From an uncultured Anaerobiospirillum sp. (GTDB taxonomy: Bacteria > Pseudomonadota > Gammaproteobacteria > Enterobacterales > Succinivibrionaceae), in NCBI GenBank assembly GCA_944389615.1, contig CALXNA010000025.1, positions 1 through 47,241 on the forward strand: a DNA stretch of 47,241 bases, given 5' to 3'. Both the position numbers and the translations under genes were made by a program. The notes under the pieces are model-generated. The model was not told where the DNA came from. It did not search any database and saw nothing but the letters and a program-made list of their open reading frames with translations. The stretch's first letter is position 1, and every line of letters starts with the position of its first letter. Positions 45,736-47,241 of this stretch are shown piece after piece.

Positions 45736-46524
45736 ATGGGCGAGCCGATTAGACTTAAGTACTATGTCATCAGTCTTAAAGGGCAAACGAAGCGCCAAGC
45801 GCTCATGAGTGAGCAGATGGCGCGCTTAGGCCTCGACTTTGAGTTCTTTGCTGCGGTCAATGGTCGGGAGCTCTCGGCAGAAGATCAGGCGCGGTGCGCG
45901 CAGAGCGATGGGGCGATCTTGCCCTGCCGCTTGGGCGTTAAGGTCAAGGTCACCAACGCGCTCACGCCCGCTGAGAAGGGCTGCGCCCTCTCCCACCTCA
46001 AGCTCTACCAGAAGATCCTTGATGATGGCGCGCGCGAGCCCGACTCTAACTTTGCCGCGGTGGTGTTAGAGGATGACAGCGTCTTAAACGAGGACACCGC
46101 CTTAGCCCTGAGATCGCTTGATGTCATCACCGAGCCTTGGGATGTCGTAACCTTCTCCGATCACAACAGCATCAAGAACTCGCGCAACCATCGCTACTAC
46201 TTTGACCAAGAGCGCGGCCTGTATTTTATGCAGCTGGGCAAGAAGCCGCTGCTGCTCGATGCCTTATACAACACGCGCCGCTTGGTGTCGCTGACCTCCT
46301 GTTACGTCATTAGACCGCAGGCCTGCCTGACCCTGATCGACTTGGGCTACCCGGTACGCATTCCGGCCGATTACCTGTTAGGCTACCTCGCCTTCAACCG
46401 CCTCAAGACCTTTAGGGCCTATCCATTGGGTCATTACCTCAGCTACTTGGGCGACACCGTGATCGGAGATCGGCCCGAGCATGCGCTGCGCAGCCACGGC
46501 CTGCTGCGCCTGCCTAATCTGTAG
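45736..46524 (+). CDS. Family 25 LPS-type glycosyltransferase, second copy
   Basis: The 262-residue product is a paralogue of the enzyme at 28462-29208. Shared segments are IRLKYYVISLKGQTKRQ near the start, TPAEKGCALSHLKLYQKIL, VVLEDDSVLNED, LDVITEPWDVVTFS and PADYLLGYLAFN. ATG at 45736 is chosen since the family begins a few residues before YYVISLK and AGG lies 6 nt upstream; ATG at 45691 would add 15 atypical residues. It stands alone between pyrG and the repeat array; its TAG stop lies inside a GTAGACCA motif (46521-46528). Confidence 0.82.
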   Translation: MGEPIRLKYYVISLKGQTKRQALMSEQMARLGLDFEFFAAVNGRELSAEDQARCAQSDGAILPCRLGVKVKVTNALTPAEKGCALSHLKLYQKILDDGAREPDSNFAAVVLEDDSVLNEDTALALRSLDVITEPWDVVTFSDHNSIKNSRNHRYYFDQERGLYFMQLGKKPLLLDALYNTRRLVSLTSCYVIRPQACLTLIDLGYPVRIPADYLLGYLAFNRLKTFRAYPLGHYLSYLGDTVIGDRPEHALRSHGLLRLPNL

Positions 46525-46530
46525 ACCATT

Positions 46531-47241
46531 TGGTGTACCTAAGACCCCCAATGCGGTACACCATGGCCTGACCGTGCGGCCTTGCTTTGTCCCATTGGAG
46601 CTGGACGCAACTTGAGGTCGCGCCGTATCAGCCTCCTGCCCTTTAGAGATCAAAGCAAACTTCCCGCAGCCTGAAGCGGCTCGCGGCGAGCGGAGCCGTC
46701 GCCGCAGTTGGGCTTACGCACCCTGAAGCCGTGCCGCAAGCGACCTTCTTCAAGACCTTTTCTGGGCTCATGATGGCTCGCACCGGCGGTGTACCTGAAC
46801 CCCTTTTTTCGGTACACCACGGCCTGACGGCTTGGCCGTGCTGACGTGGAGACAGGCCCGGGCCGTGGCAGGGTCGGGCGGGTGGGCAGCGGCAGTTGGA
46901 GCTCACGCACCCCGAGGACGCGCCGCAAATCCTTCCCGTGCGAGTCCCTTTCTGGGCGCATGATGGCTCGCACTGGTGGTGTACCCGATGCCCTCATTTC
47001 GGTACACCAAGTCCTGACGGCTTGGCTGCGCTGACGTGGAGACTGGCCCGGATCGGGGCAGGGTCGGGTGGGAGGGCTGCGGCAGTTGGAGCTCACGCAC
47101 CCCGAGGACGCGCCACAAATCCTTCACGTGCGAGTCCCTTTCTGGGCGCATGATGGCTCGCACCGGTGGTGTACCCGATGCCCTCATTTCGGTACACCAA
47201 GTCCTGACGGCTTGGCTGCGCTGACGTGGAGACTGGCCCGG
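46531..47241. repeat. Tandem array of about 190-bp repeats, each with an inverted repeat
   Basis: A 190-bp unit is repeated head to tail. The copies around 46891-47040 and 47081-47230 differ at only about three of 150 positions; a diverged copy lies around 46662-46850 and a partial one at 46531-46590. Each has TGGTGTACC (or CGGTGTACC), a 15-nt spacer and GGTACACCA: 46531/46555, 46787/46811, 46977/47001 and 47167/47191. The last full copy reaches the window end. 190 is not a multiple of three, so frames shift between copies and the array is not coding. Confidence 0.92.

Noticed and set aside
46650..47187. Overlapping minus-strand open frames with repeated peptides in the terminal array
   Set aside because: The unit of about 190 bp is not a multiple of three, so each copy is read in another frame; the peptides are Arg/Pro/Ser-rich by-products of GC-rich repeats.
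46531..47241. CRISPR array or integron attC cassette array
   Set aside because: Repeat units of 190 bp with near-identical spacers do not fit CRISPR, and no cas genes, integrase or attC core sites were seen.

Overview
The window is a gammaproteobacterial chromosome segment. The evidence is the S10 and spc ribosomal operons in the enteric order, nadB divergent from rpoE-rseA-rseB, then lepA-lepB-rnc-era-recO, and rlmD-relA near pyrG-ftsB-ispD. The sequence is moderately GC-rich with unusually long intergenic gaps. Protein features (Ala-rich tails, expanded linkers) would fit a host-associated anaerobe such as Succinivibrionaceae, but the family-level guess is weak and rests on general impression.

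Layout. 1-5126: S10 operon (rpsJ to rpsQ), closed by a tandem-hairpin terminator. 5216-6371: more than 1.1 kb with no recognisable gene, ending in a good sigma70 promoter. 6495-12423: spc operon (rplN to secY and rpmJ), then a triple-hairpin terminator; the alpha operon (rpsM-rpsK-rpsD-rpoA-rplQ) that usually follows is absent. 13330-22734: surface-glycan genes (OafA-type acyltransferase, family 9 glycosyltransferase, KpsC-like transferase, rfbA-rfbC-rfbB) mixed with ispF and an orphan, apparently highly expressed periplasmic sugar-binding protein. 22911-39323: nadB, the sigmaE stress operon, lepA, lepB, rnc, era, recO and rlmD, with a family 25 glycosyltransferase where rseC normally sits and a family 2 glycosyltransferase between lepB and rnc. 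39397-46524: relA, then ispD, ftsB and pyrG on the minus strand and a second family 25 glycosyltransferase. 46531 to the end: a non-coding tandem repeat array of about 190 bp per unit, each unit carrying a conserved inverted repeat, running off the window.

The most unusual items are: an IspD whose first 60 or so residues resemble the N-terminus of an IS1634/IS4-type transposase; the 190-bp repeat array; a short motif (GGTAGACC) repeated around pyrG and ispD; a RecO with a roughly 400-residue repetitive tail containing a perfect 63-bp duplication; and a sigmaE operon with a canonical sigmaE promoter that seems to include its own LPS-type glycosyltransferase. No tRNA, rRNA, CRISPR array or complete insertion sequence was recognised. 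All functional calls come from reading translated sequence and remembered family motifs; no database search was run.
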